A stretch of 15,320 bases of DNA. Origin: an uncultured Eubacteriales bacterium (GTDB lineage Bacteria; Bacillota; Clostridia; Lachnospirales; Lachnospiraceae). The stretch's first letter is position 1. Every line of letters starts with the position of its first letter. The notes below the pieces were generated by a model. It saw only the letters and a program-made list of their open reading frames with translations, was not told the origin of the DNA and searched no databases. The DNA lies in contig URMF01000067.1 in NCBI GenBank assembly GCA_900548855.1, positions 1 through 15,320 on the forward strand, given 5' to 3'. The position numbers and the translations under genes were made by a program. Shown one piece after another: positions 6,567 through 14,703 of the stretch.

Positions 6567-6594
6567 TAAAATAAAGGGTATAATATGTCGATAT
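6567..6594 (+). promoter_or_regulatory. Candidate promoter of the glycan operon (sigma-28-like with embedded TATAAT)
   Basis: TAAA (6567-6570) is followed by 16 nt and GTCGATAT (6587-6594). This is close to the sigma-D pattern TAAA-N15-GCCGATAT and shares GTCGATA with the flagellin promoter at 182-188. A sigma-A -10, TATAAT (6579-6584), lies inside it with a poor -35 (TTAGAA, 6558-6563, spacer 15). A 12-bp palindrome (6558-6569) overlaps the -35 region. The promoter would give a leader of roughly 120 nt. Confidence 0.45.
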
Positions 6595-6720
6595 ATAATA
6601 AGACGGGTTCATTTTAATAAAATGATATTTTAGTTAAACAGAATACGCTTACAAGTATATTTATAATAAAAAATTTAGGACACGGATGTCGGCATAGATT
6701 CAAGGGAATGAGGCGATAAG

Positions 6721-7941
6721 ATGAAGAAGATAATAGAGAGAATCAAATATTGGGGACAATTGCTTTTGTTACCTGTATACTGGTTCTCTTTTTTGTTTCC
6801 CAGAAATAAGAAAATCTGGCTTTTTGGCTCTACCTTTGGAAGACGATTTGCGGATAATCCAAGATATTTTTTCCTATATTGCAGTCAGCATAAAGAAGAA
6901 TACAGTATACGTCCGATTTGGATAAGCCATGACAGGGGAATTGTGCATTTTCTCAATGAGAATGGATATGAAGCATACTATTACCATTCTTTGAAGGGTA
7001 TCTGGTATGCCTTAAGAGGCAGAGTATATTTCTTTGACAATTATTCCAAGGATATTAATTTTTGGCAGAGTGGAGGAGCCGTTAAATTTAATATGTGGCA
7101 TGGGATTCCGCTTAAGAAAATACAGGCGGATAACCTGTTTGACAAAGTGAGACATCCAGTGAATGGATGGGAAGCTTTTAAGTCTTTCCCAAGGCGGTTA
7201 TCGGATGAAAAGCCTTCCCACTATGTACTTACCACATCTGAGTTTATGAAGCCGATTTTTGAATCGGCATTTCAGACACGGAAGGTTTCCACTGCAGGAT
7301 ATCCGAGAATAGATAGCTTTGCCTTTCGTAATATACAGAATTTATGTACAGGAACAGAGCAACAGGCAATGGAAAAGATTCACAAAATATTGAATCAGGA
7401 AGAAAATTGCAAAGTGATTTATTATATGCCTACTTTTCGGAATAGTGAAACAGAGTTTTTTGATGTGATGAATTTGGAAAGCTTCAATCAGTTTCTAAAG
7501 GAGAATCACTTAATCTTTTGTACGAAGCTGCACCCGAAATCAAAGTTAAGGCAGCAGTTTCAGGCTATGGATGGTGGTAATATTATTAACATAGATGCAG
7601 ATACCGACCCCTATGTGTTTATTCCGGTGTCTGATTTATTGATAACGGATTATTCCTCTATATATTTTGACTACCTGTTTGCAGATAAGCCAATTGTATT
7701 TTTTGATTATGATTTGGAGACTTATCTGAAGGATTCCAGAGAAATGTATTTTGATTATGAGGAATATACACCGGGGAGAAAAGTGCGGGACCAGAAGGAG
7801 CTGGAACAGGCTATATTTGATGTGGCGAATGATACGGATGAATATAGGGAGTCAAGAAGGGAATTGAAGAAAAAAATATTTGATATAACGGAAACGTGTG
7901 TCAGTGGGATGCTGGTTAAGGAGATTCAAGATATTTTATAG
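6721..7941 (+). CDS. CDP-glycerol glycerophosphotransferase family protein (TagB/TagF-like)
   Basis: Transfers glycerol-3-phosphate from CDP-glycerol onto a glycan or lipid-linked acceptor on the cytoplasmic side. Motifs of the family appear in order: WHGIPLK (126-132), GYPRID (193-198), YMPTFR (235-240), KLHPK (269-273) and ITDYSSIYFDY (308-318). The length of 406 aa suggests a single catalytic domain, nearer to a TagB-like primase than to the larger TagF polymerase. A hydrophobic stretch at about 11-27 (GQLLLLPVYWFSFLF) probably anchors it peripherally to the membrane. GAGG at 6710-6713 gives the ribosome site. It is the first gene of a new operon, and its donor is made by the next gene. 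The acceptor is not known. Confidence 0.93.
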   Translation: MKKIIERIKYWGQLLLLPVYWFSFLFPRNKKIWLFGSTFGRRFADNPRYFFLYCSQHKEEYSIRPIWISHDRGIVHFLNENGYEAYYYHSLKGIWYALRGRVYFFDNYSKDINFWQSGGAVKFNMWHGIPLKKIQADNLFDKVRHPVNGWEAFKSFPRRLSDEKPSHYVLTTSEFMKPIFESAFQTRKVSTAGYPRIDSFAFRNIQNLCTGTEQQAMEKIHKILNQEENCKVIYYMPTFRNSETEFFDVMNLESFNQFLKENHLIFCTKLHPKSKLRQQFQAMDGGNIINIDADTDPYVFIPVSDLLITDYSSIYFDYLFADKPIVFFDYDLETYLKDSREMYFDYEEYTPGRKVRDQKELEQAIFDVANDTDEYRESRRELKKKIFDITETCVSGMLVKEIQDIL

Positions 7942-8009
7942 ATGAATTTTCCTGTTGGTAATAAAATGTAAAGGTATCGATACACAATATAGTAGAATGG
8001 AGATATGGT

Positions 8010-8399
8010 ATGAAAAAAGTGATAACATATGGAACCTTTGACCTGTTACATTATGGACATATTAATTTGCTGCAAAGGGCAAAGGAAATGGGAGATTATC
8101 TAATTGTGGCATTGTCTACGGATGAATTTAATAGTAAAATGAAGGGTAAGGTGACTTACTTTTCTTATGAGGAGCGGAAACGGTTGTTAGAAGCGATACG
8201 GTATGTGGATTTGGTAATACCGGAAGAGAATTGGGAACAAAAGATATCGGATGTAAAAGAATTTAAGGTGGATACCTTTGTAATGGGAAATGACTGGGAA
8301 GGAAAGTTCGACTTTTTGGAGCCCTATTGTGAAGTAGTTTATCTGGACAGGACACCGGAGATATCCACAACAAAGATAAAAAGCGATTTGAAAATGTAG
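8010..8399 (+). CDS. tagD: Glycerol-3-phosphate cytidylyltransferase (TagD-like)
   Basis: Makes CDP-glycerol from CTP and glycerol-3-phosphate, the donor for the preceding glycerophosphotransferase. The small 129-aa enzyme shows the complete cytidylyltransferase signature: YGTFDLLHYGH (residues 7-17, with the HxGH-type motif), VALSTDEFN, and the C-terminal RTPEISTTKIKS corresponding to the family's RTxGISTT element. The length agrees with TagD of Bacillus subtilis. TGGAGA precedes the ATG. The 68-bp gap from the previous gene contains a 10-bp palindrome (GTATCGATAC, 7974-7983) but no terminator. Confidence 0.95.
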   Translation: MKKVITYGTFDLLHYGHINLLQRAKEMGDYLIVALSTDEFNSKMKGKVTYFSYEERKRLLEAIRYVDLVIPEENWEQKISDVKEFKVDTFVMGNDWEGKFDFLEPYCEVVYLDRTPEISTTKIKSDLKM

Positions 8400-8408
8400 G
8401 AGAAAAGA

Positions 8409-10229
8409 ATGAAGAACCAGTATGATGAGAAGCTTGAGAATTTAATAAAAAAATATGGATTGGATTACCATGGAATTATTGATAGTACGGATATTCATAA
8501 TATTGTTATGGGTTTATTTCAGGAAAAATGTCTTACGAAGCGTGTTGCCCTGTGGGGTGCAGGAAGAAGTAATTCTCTGACGAGTCACGCTTCCGTTATT
8601 TTGACAAAATATGCTTCTTGTATGAGGGGACTTGTTTGTCTGATTGATTCGGCAAAGGAGCTTTGGGGAACAGAGTTTATGCATTATCCTGTTATTTCAC
8701 CGGAAACCATTAAAGAGAAAAATATTGAATTGATTATTGTTGCATCCCGTGCAAATGCAGGCTCTATCTGTGAAAGTATCAAGAAATATGCACCATGGTG
8801 TGAGGTGTTAGATATATATGCGGAGTTAAGGGCACGGGGAATTGTAATACCCTATAATTTCTATGAGGAGCGAAGCTTGTATACAGAGCTGTATGACAGA
8901 CGGAGAGAATATGAACAGGCTGAAAATTTTAGTGAACAGGGTGAGAAGCTGCGAAGCCTTATATCCGCCTATTTAAATATCAGAGACATTCCATATGCCA
9001 TTGATTTTTGCAGGGAGTATATATCCCATCAATATGAGGGATTCCAGCAGGTAGAGGATTTTTTAAAAGAGCTTTTGCGTCTGGTTGAAGAGGTAAAGAC
9101 AAAGAATAATCAGCGAAGCGGGGACATTGTTATCCATTTCATTGATGCATTACGAGCCATGGACGTGGCGCATCGTGAAGGAGAGGTGCTTAAATTTGAT
9201 ATCATGGAGAATTATTTTTCCAATATGCTTTATTTTGAGAATGCTTATTCAACTGCACCTACAACGTATGAAAGTATGCGTTCTATTATCTGTGAACAAT
9301 ATCCGTTTGAGGTAAATGTATATAATAATAAATTTATTTATCATTTTGATGAATTTCCATTCCTGCCACAGGTGTATAAGAAAGGATATGATATACAATT
9401 TTATACCTCAGAGGAATACCGTATTATGTTTGAGGATGAGAGAATCCGGTATATAAATCAAATTCATATGTCTCAGAAATTATGGACCTTAATGTGTAAC
9501 AGAGCGGTATGTGAAAAACCAGTTATGGCATTTATGTATTATCCATGGGAACTCCATTTTCCTTTGGTTTGTGGATATCACAGAAAAAAACCACATATAT
9601 TAGGATTTGTTGATGTGGGAATCGTTGACATGTCAGACTTTATAGAGGAGCAGTTTGCAGACTGCCTGCAATATGTGGACAAAGAGTTTGCATTTTATTA
9701 TGGCTTCTATAGTCAGGATACCTATTTAAACATATTCAGTGACCATTCGCAGATTGTATATGATGAGAAAAATTTTATGCCGTACTACATGTATTATAAT
9801 AATAAAGAGCGTGCTACACATTGTACGATGGCGATATCGGGACCGGGAGTTGAAAAAGGTATTTATCATGAAAATTTCAGTATGATTGATTATAATAGGG
9901 CATTAAAAAAATTAGTCCTGAAGGAAGCGCAGGAGATTCCAATCCGGAAGATTCTTAGATGGCAATATTACAGCAGTCACAATAAACGGTTTCGGGATGT
10001 GGCAGAGGAGAGAGGATATACGGATTATATTGACGGTATCGATTGCTATATGTTAGATGGATATATTTATTCCTGTACCAAAAACGGAAAGAAGGAGGTA
10101 TATTCCATAAACGATTTGGAGAACAACCTGATTCATACAAAAGAGGGACAGGCTTGTGTGGAGCAGGTAGAAAAAACATATGGTGAGAGTGAATTTCCGG
10201 AATTTTTGGATGTACATTTTGTAAGTTAG
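8409..10229 (+). CDS. Fusion of a WGAG Rossmann-like domain and an AlkP-superfamily (sulfatase/LtaS-like) domain
   Basis: This 606-aa protein has no name I recognise. Residues about 40-140 form a Rossmann-like domain (VALWGAGRS at 46-54, then VCLIDS, LIIVASRAN). A helical linker follows. From about 238 the pattern is that of the alkaline-phosphatase superfamily: IVIHFIDALRAMD (Asp246 as metal ligand), FENAYSTAPTT (276-286, Thr286 at the position of the sulfatase nucleophile), ELHFP (381-385), FSDHSQ (443-448, Asp445 and His446) and THCTMAISGPGV (470-481). Asp246/Thr286/Asp445/His446 parallels the Glu-Thr-Asp-His metal set of LtaS. Unlike LtaS it lacks transmembrane helices and a signal peptide, so it should be cytosolic. 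It may be a phosphotransferase or phosphodiesterase acting on phosphoglycerol groups (inference). AGGAGA overlaps the tagD stop. Confidence 0.8.
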   Translation: MKNQYDEKLENLIKKYGLDYHGIIDSTDIHNIVMGLFQEKCLTKRVALWGAGRSNSLTSHASVILTKYASCMRGLVCLIDSAKELWGTEFMHYPVISPETIKEKNIELIIVASRANAGSICESIKKYAPWCEVLDIYAELRARGIVIPYNFYEERSLYTELYDRRREYEQAENFSEQGEKLRSLISAYLNIRDIPYAIDFCREYISHQYEGFQQVEDFLKELLRLVEEVKTKNNQRSGDIVIHFIDALRAMDVAHREGEVLKFDIMENYFSNMLYFENAYSTAPTTYESMRSIICEQYPFEVNVYNNKFIYHFDEFPFLPQVYKKGYDIQFYTSEEYRIMFEDERIRYINQIHMSQKLWTLMCNRAVCEKPVMAFMYYPWELHFPLVCGYHRKKPHILGFVDVGIVDMSDFIEEQFADCLQYVDKEFAFYYGFYSQDTYLNIFSDHSQIVYDEKNFMPYYMYYNNKERATHCTMAISGPGVEKGIYHENFSMIDYNRALKKLVLKEAQEIPIRKILRWQYYSSHNKRFRDVAEERGYTDYIDGIDCYMLDGYIYSCTKNGKKEVYSINDLENNLIHTKEGQACVEQVEKTYGESEFPEFLDVHFVS

Positions 10230-10239
10230 GAGGATTCGT

Positions 10240-10974
10240 ATGAAGGCTTTGTTAATGGCAGCGGGAAAGGGAACCAGAATTAGTCGTTATATTGAGGGAC
10301 GGCCTAAATGTACGGTGGCAATAGGCGATACGACGCTGATAGAATATACCATTCATCAGCTTCATGAAAGAGGAATTACGGAAATTGCCATGGTATTAGG
10401 ATATCAGAGTGAAGTGATTAAGGAAGTGTTAAGGGATTATGATATCACTTACTATTATAATTATTTCTATGATGTGACCAATAGTATTGCATCCGCATGG
10501 TTTGCCAAGGAGTTTCTTGAGGGAGACATGCTGCTGATGAATGCAGATGTATATTTGGAACCGGCGGTATTTGATGAGGTGCTAAAGGAGGAATATAGTC
10601 CGGTTCTTTTTTCAGATGGAAGCAGAAGGGAAGAGGCGGATTATAAATTTTATTATGAGGCAAATGAGCTGATTAAATATGGCAAAGAGCTGGAGGGAGA
10701 GGATATCTCTGGTGAATACATTGGCATTGCAAAAATGAATGGAGAATTTATTCCACACTTTATTGATAAACTAACAGAATTGATTACGCAGGGGCGGCAC
10801 AATATGTGGTGGGAGGATGTATTGTATTCCTTTGTGGAGGAGCGTTCCATTTATGTAAGAGATATTCAGGGAATGTTCTGGGCTGAGGTAGATTATATTG
10901 AGGATTATGAACGGATTTTAAAATTTAGGGGTATTCAGGATTCCACAATCATTAAATATTGGCTGGGAATGTAG
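10240..10974 (+). CDS. LicC-like nucleotidyltransferase (phosphocholine/phosphoethanolamine cytidylyltransferase type)
   Basis: Probably activates a small phosphorylated amino alcohol or related phospho-compound with CTP. MAAGKGTRI (7-15) and GRPKC (20-24) form the nucleotide-binding loop. YDVTNSIASAWFAKEFL (78-94) matches the LicC-type loop, MNADVYLE (99-106) carries the metal Asp, and WAEVDYIEDYERI near the C-terminus is the second acidic motif seen in LicC. The length of 244 aa is normal. AGGAGG overlaps the previous stop codon, so translation is coupled to the AlkP-like gene. The following PLP enzyme and LicD protein fit a pathway for CDP-activated amino-alcohol phosphate. A hexose-1-phosphate substrate is less likely but not excluded. 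Confidence 0.85.
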   Translation: MKALLMAAGKGTRISRYIEGRPKCTVAIGDTTLIEYTIHQLHERGITEIAMVLGYQSEVIKEVLRDYDITYYYNYFYDVTNSIASAWFAKEFLEGDMLLMNADVYLEPAVFDEVLKEEYSPVLFSDGSRREEADYKFYYEANELIKYGKELEGEDISGEYIGIAKMNGEFIPHFIDKLTELITQGRHNMWWEDVLYSFVEERSIYVRDIQGMFWAEVDYIEDYERILKFRGIQDSTIIKYWLGM

Positions 10975-11007
10975 TATAATAAGAGGATTTGTACGGAGGG
11001 AAAAGAT

Positions 11008-12069
11008 ATGTATTTTGTAAATGAGGACGTTAAAAACTGTATACGTATTTTTCCTGAACAGGGAAGATATGATTATCACCGATATGATATGAATGAGAAC
11101 CCCGAAGGCTTGCCCAAAGAATTTGTGGCTTCTGTATTAGAAGAGATTACGCCGGAGTTTTTGGCAATCTATCCGGAACCGGACAGATTTTTAAATAAAT
11201 ATGCGAAGTACATAGGTGCACATTACGAAAATGTATTAACCACAAACGGTTCGGACATGGCAATCCGGTATTTACTAGAGGTATTTTGTGAAAAGGGAAA
11301 AGAAGTATTGACGGTAACGCCCTCTTTTGAAATGTATGCTGTGAATTGCAGTATTTTAGGTTTGAAGCATAGAGCAGTTTCTTATGAAGATGACTTGTCA
11401 ATTGATGTGAACAGCATCTTAGCAGAGATTTCAGACAAAACCGATATTGTTGTATTGTTAAATCCCAATAATCCAATTGGTAATGTATATACGCAGGAGG
11501 AGCTGGAACGAATTGTTGACAAAGCGGAGCAGCATGGTGCGATTGTGATTATTGATGAAGCCTATCATTATTTTTATAAAGAAACATTTTTATCCTATGC
11601 ACTGAATCGAAATAATGTTGTGGTACTTCGGACTTTTTCTAAATTATTTTCCTTGGCGGCATGCCGGCTGGGTATTATCATTAGTAATCCGGAAATAATA
11701 GGATATGTTAAAAAATCAAGGCTGACATTTGAAGTGAATTCCATTGCACTGCTTTTTGCAGAGAGGTTAATGGATCATCCGGAGGTAATAGAAAGCCTGA
11801 TTAAAACAGCGGATGAAGGGAAAAAATATGCAATTGACATGCTGCAGGGTGCTGGATATGAGGTTAGGGACTGTAGAGGGAATTTTATTTTTGTGAGACC
11901 GAACACTTCTCCAAAGAATTTAGAACAACAGTTAAAGGAAACGGACAAGATATTAATAAAAACGTATGGTAATGATTTGTTAAAAGACTATATCAGAGTT
12001 TCAACAGGGTCTAAGGAGGCAATGAGATTTTTTGTAGAACGTTTTTTGGCGGCGGATACAAAGGAGTAA
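11008..12069 (+). CDS. PLP-dependent aminotransferase fold I, HisC/CobD-like
   Basis: Class I/II PLP enzyme related to histidinol-phosphate aminotransferase and threonine-phosphate decarboxylase (CobD). Key elements in order: NGSDMAI (80-86), NPNNPIGN (152-159), IDEAYHYF (182-189), the Schiff-base lysine in TFSKLFS (Lys212), CRLG with Arg220, and YIRVSTGS (328-335) carrying the substrate-binding Arg330. The length of 353 aa is typical. No histidine-biosynthesis or cobalamin genes surround it. Its position between a LicC-like cytidylyltransferase and LicD suggests it makes an amino-alcohol phosphate, for example by decarboxylating phosphoserine, or that it transaminates a phospho-compound. The sequence alone cannot separate aminotransferase from decarboxylase. 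GGAGGG precedes the ATG. Confidence 0.85.
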   Translation: MYFVNEDVKNCIRIFPEQGRYDYHRYDMNENPEGLPKEFVASVLEEITPEFLAIYPEPDRFLNKYAKYIGAHYENVLTTNGSDMAIRYLLEVFCEKGKEVLTVTPSFEMYAVNCSILGLKHRAVSYEDDLSIDVNSILAEISDKTDIVVLLNPNNPIGNVYTQEELERIVDKAEQHGAIVIIDEAYHYFYKETFLSYALNRNNVVVLRTFSKLFSLAACRLGIIISNPEIIGYVKKSRLTFEVNSIALLFAERLMDHPEVIESLIKTADEGKKYAIDMLQGAGYEVRDCRGNFIFVRPNTSPKNLEQQLKETDKILIKTYGNDLLKDYIRVSTGSKEAMRFFVERFLAADTKE

Positions 12070-12096
12070 GCTGTTAATAGATAGGAGCAGATAAGG

Positions 12097-13383
12097 GTGT
12101 TAAGAAAAAGCTTTAAAAACTTAAAGGCGAATATACAATATGGAGACTATTATAAGGAAATTGCAGGGGAATTAAAAGTACTTCTCCAAAAATATAAGGA
12201 GGACGGCAAACGTGTTGTTATCTGGGGAGCAGGACTAAAGGGAAATGCATTTCTTACACTGGTGGACCCAGAGCATAAATATATTGAAGCAGTGGTGGAT
12301 ATGAAGGAATCGCTGCATGGCACATATCTTGCCACAGGACATGTGATTGTGGCGAAGGAATATGTTATATCCAATGCTGTTGATGTGGTGTTTGTTATGA
12401 ATGAGCTGTTTTATGTAGATAACTTTTTTATGTTGGAAAAGATGAAATATAAAGGGCAGCTGTTCGATGTGGATTATTTGGTAAAGCATAAGGTTCCTTG
12501 GGAGCAGATATATAAGAATGACTTTGAACAGGTGGACTTGAAGGATGATAAACTGTTCGGTTATGAATTATCAGATATTCAGTATAAGATATTAGATATT
12601 CTCCATGAGATAGATAAAATTTGCGAGAAGCATAAAATCACATATTTCCTTGAGGCTGGAACAGCATTGGGAGCAGAGAGATACAACGGTTTTATTCCCT
12701 GTGATGATGATATTGACATCGCTTTGTTGAGGGAGGATTACGAAAAGTTTATAGAATGTGCTGGAAAAGAACTGCCGGAAGGTTTTCTGATTCAGAAAAT
12801 GCAGCCAGGCAGTCAGTATCCTTATCCCTACGCACAGGTTGTGATGGATCACACCTGTTTTGTGCGATATGATTTTAAAGATTTGAAAATGCATTTAGGA
12901 ATACATATTGATGTGGCACCTATTGACAATGTTTCAGAGGATAAAGAGCTGCAAAAGAAACAATTTGACAAGGTGCGAAGGATAACAAAGCTGATTCGCA
13001 CGAAAATGCTGCCACAGCATTTTAATGGGAAGAATCCGATAAAAAGATTTATTGTGAATGCACCGTATTATCTATTAAAATTAGTACCTCTGAAAGTATT
13101 GATGCATATACAATGGAAAGAATTTACCAGATATGATAAAATGGATACAGGTTATGTGGGAGATTTGTGTACGCATTATAAGAAGCTGCCAGTGTTTGAA
13201 AAGGACAAGCTGATACCGGTATCCAGTCATCAGTTTGAAGATAGAGAATATCCAGTGCCTGGGGATATAGATTATTATCTTGGGATTATGTATGATGATT
13301 ACAAGAAACTATCCCCAAGGGAGAACGGAAGTGTGAAATATAATCTGGTGGCGGTGTCGCTGGAAAAGAATTATGGGGAATGA
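12097..13383 (+). CDS. LicD-family phosphotransferase with N-terminal WGAG domain (GTG start)
   Basis: The C-terminal domain (about 155-428) is LicD/FKTN-type, which moves a phospho-amino-alcohol or similar group from a CDP donor onto a glycan. GTALGAERYNGFIPCDDDID (188-207) holds the nucleotidyltransferase-fold acidic triad, followed by LREDYEKF. Residues about 35-130 are an extra domain, KRVVIWGAGLKGNAF with VVDMKESLHG and TGHVIV. It closely parallels the N-terminus of the next gene product and resembles the C-terminal domain of sugar C-methyltransferases. Ordinary LicD proteins are about 270 aa, so this is a fusion at 428 aa. The start is GTG with AGGAG at 12083-12087. No membrane segments are seen. 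Confidence 0.88.
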   Translation: MLRKSFKNLKANIQYGDYYKEIAGELKVLLQKYKEDGKRVVIWGAGLKGNAFLTLVDPEHKYIEAVVDMKESLHGTYLATGHVIVAKEYVISNAVDVVFVMNELFYVDNFFMLEKMKYKGQLFDVDYLVKHKVPWEQIYKNDFEQVDLKDDKLFGYELSDIQYKILDILHEIDKICEKHKITYFLEAGTALGAERYNGFIPCDDDIDIALLREDYEKFIECAGKELPEGFLIQKMQPGSQYPYPYAQVVMDHTCFVRYDFKDLKMHLGIHIDVAPIDNVSEDKELQKKQFDKVRRITKLIRTKMLPQHFNGKNPIKRFIVNAPYYLLKLVPLKVLMHIQWKEFTRYDKMDTGYVGDLCTHYKKLPVFEKDKLIPVSSHQFEDREYPVPGDIDYYLGIMYDDYKKLSPRENGSVKYNLVAVSLEKNYGE

Positions 13384-13401
13384 AAGAGCAGGAGTGCAGC
13401 C

Positions 13402-14682
13402 ATGGAAGATATTGAAATCTATGAGAAATATTTTCGACAGAAATATGATGTAATAACGGAAATCATTGATTATTTTATAGAAAGAGGAGAAAAAATTGCA
13501 ATATGGGGAGCCGGATTGCGTGGCAGAGCATTTTTGAATGTTTTTGATCCGAATGGTGCGAAGCTTACATATGTGTTTGACAGAGATGAAAAAAAGCACG
13601 GAACGGTTTTAGACACAGGACATCAAATTGTTCATTTTCAAGAACATAGTGCTGATGTCATTATTGTTGTGAATTCTAAATTAGAGTATAAGATTCTAGG
13701 AGCCTTAAAGGATGCAAAAAGGAAAGAACGGATATTGAATATTGATAACATTATATTAGGGAATTTATCAGTAAATGATATTTTGTTTCCGAAAGAATTC
13801 AAAGAGGGGGCTGTTAGAGAGGTAAAAATTGCAGCAGTTGTTATTTTATATAATCCCAATAAGGATATTATAAAAAATATCAGGTCATATGCTGGAGAGT
13901 TGAATAAATTATATATTCATGATAATTCGATGAAAAGAAATTTAGATATAGAACAGGAAATAGGTGAATTACCCAATACGGAATACGATTTCGCAGGAGA
14001 GAACCAGGGCTTGTGTATTCCGTTCAACCGCTATTATAAAAAAGCAATAGAAGAAGGGATGGATTGGTTTATCACCTTTGATCAGGATTCTATTGCGGGA
14101 AAAGATATGATAAATGAGATGAGAGGATTTGCTGGCAGTGAACTGTGTGATGAAAAAATAGGCATTATAGCTCCAACGATAGATGATTCCGATCAAGTAG
14201 GTATTCAGCAGGATGGATGTTACACATATACAGACAGAGTAATCCAGAGTGGTGCTATGCATCGACTGAATATGATGAAAAATGTGGGAGATTATGATGA
14301 AAATTTGTTTATAGATGAAGTTGATTTTGAATATTGTGCACGCTGTAGAAGCAAAGGATATAGTATTATAAAATTGAACCAGGCTGTGCTGATACATGAT
14401 TGCCAGGATGTGGATATAGAGCGTAAATTTGTGGATGGAAAAATGGTCTATATCAATAAGTATTCCCCGCTGAGGTATTATTACAGGTATCGTAATGCTT
14501 TATATTGTTATGAAAAGTATCATGAAACAGATGTTATATACGGATTGGAATGTGAAAACACATTAAAGAAAGTGAAGTTAGCTTTAAAGTATGATGATGA
14601 CGTGGAACAAAAGGCAGGGATGATAGAGAGGGCAAAATATGATTTTGAACATCATCTTATGGGAGAGTACAGAGGAGAATAG
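13402..14682 (+). CDS. Family 2 glycosyltransferase (rhamnosyltransferase-like) with N-terminal WGAG domain
   Basis: Residues about 141-390 form a GT-A fold family-2 glycosyltransferase: IAAVVILYNPNKDIIKNI at the start, ENQGLCIPFNR (200-209), FDQDS (226-230, the DxD-like metal motif in the form common in rhamnosyltransferases), QSGAMHR and DEVDFEYCARCRSKGY for the acceptor/catalytic part. Residues about 28-118 repeat the WGAG domain of the LicD protein: IAIWGAGLRGRAF (32-44), YVFDRDEKKHG (57-67), TGHQIV (72-77). No membrane helix is seen. AGGAG at 13390-13394 precedes the ATG, 18 bp after the previous stop. The transferred sugar is unknown and rhamnose is only suggested by the motif style. 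Confidence 0.87.
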   Translation: MEDIEIYEKYFRQKYDVITEIIDYFIERGEKIAIWGAGLRGRAFLNVFDPNGAKLTYVFDRDEKKHGTVLDTGHQIVHFQEHSADVIIVVNSKLEYKILGALKDAKRKERILNIDNIILGNLSVNDILFPKEFKEGAVREVKIAAVVILYNPNKDIIKNIRSYAGELNKLYIHDNSMKRNLDIEQEIGELPNTEYDFAGENQGLCIPFNRYYKKAIEEGMDWFITFDQDSIAGKDMINEMRGFAGSELCDEKIGIIAPTIDDSDQVGIQQDGCYTYTDRVIQSGAMHRLNMMKNVGDYDENLFIDEVDFEYCARCRSKGYSIIKLNQAVLIHDCQDVDIERKFVDGKMVYINKYSPLRYYYRYRNALYCYEKYHETDVIYGLECENTLKKVKLALKYDDDVEQKAGMIERAKYDFEHHLMGEYRGE

Positions 14683-14703
14683 GAACATAAGGAGTAGAGG
14701 CAA

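Larger units (their letters stand above)
6330..6720. other. 391-bp intergenic region between two operons
   Basis: No convincing gene is present. From left to right it holds a terminator (6356-6410), an 18-bp palindrome (6427-6444), the second copy of the 44-nt repeat (6443-6486), a 12-bp palindrome ttagaattctaa (6558-6569), and a candidate promoter (6567-6594). It separates the maf/nonulosonate operon from the glycerophosphate/LicD operon. Confidence 0.8.

Noticed and set aside
9127..9315. Second + strand frame of 62 codons within the AlkP-like gene
   Set aside because: Lies out of frame within the strongest sulfatase-like motifs; no independent start signal.
11008..12069. Histidine biosynthesis gene hisC
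   Set aside because: Only family-level similarity; no his genes nearby and the LicC/LicD context points to another substrate.
13969..14397. Minus-strand open frame of 142 codons inside the glycosyltransferase
   Set aside because: Antisense to the conserved GT2 core; composition is that of a shadow frame.
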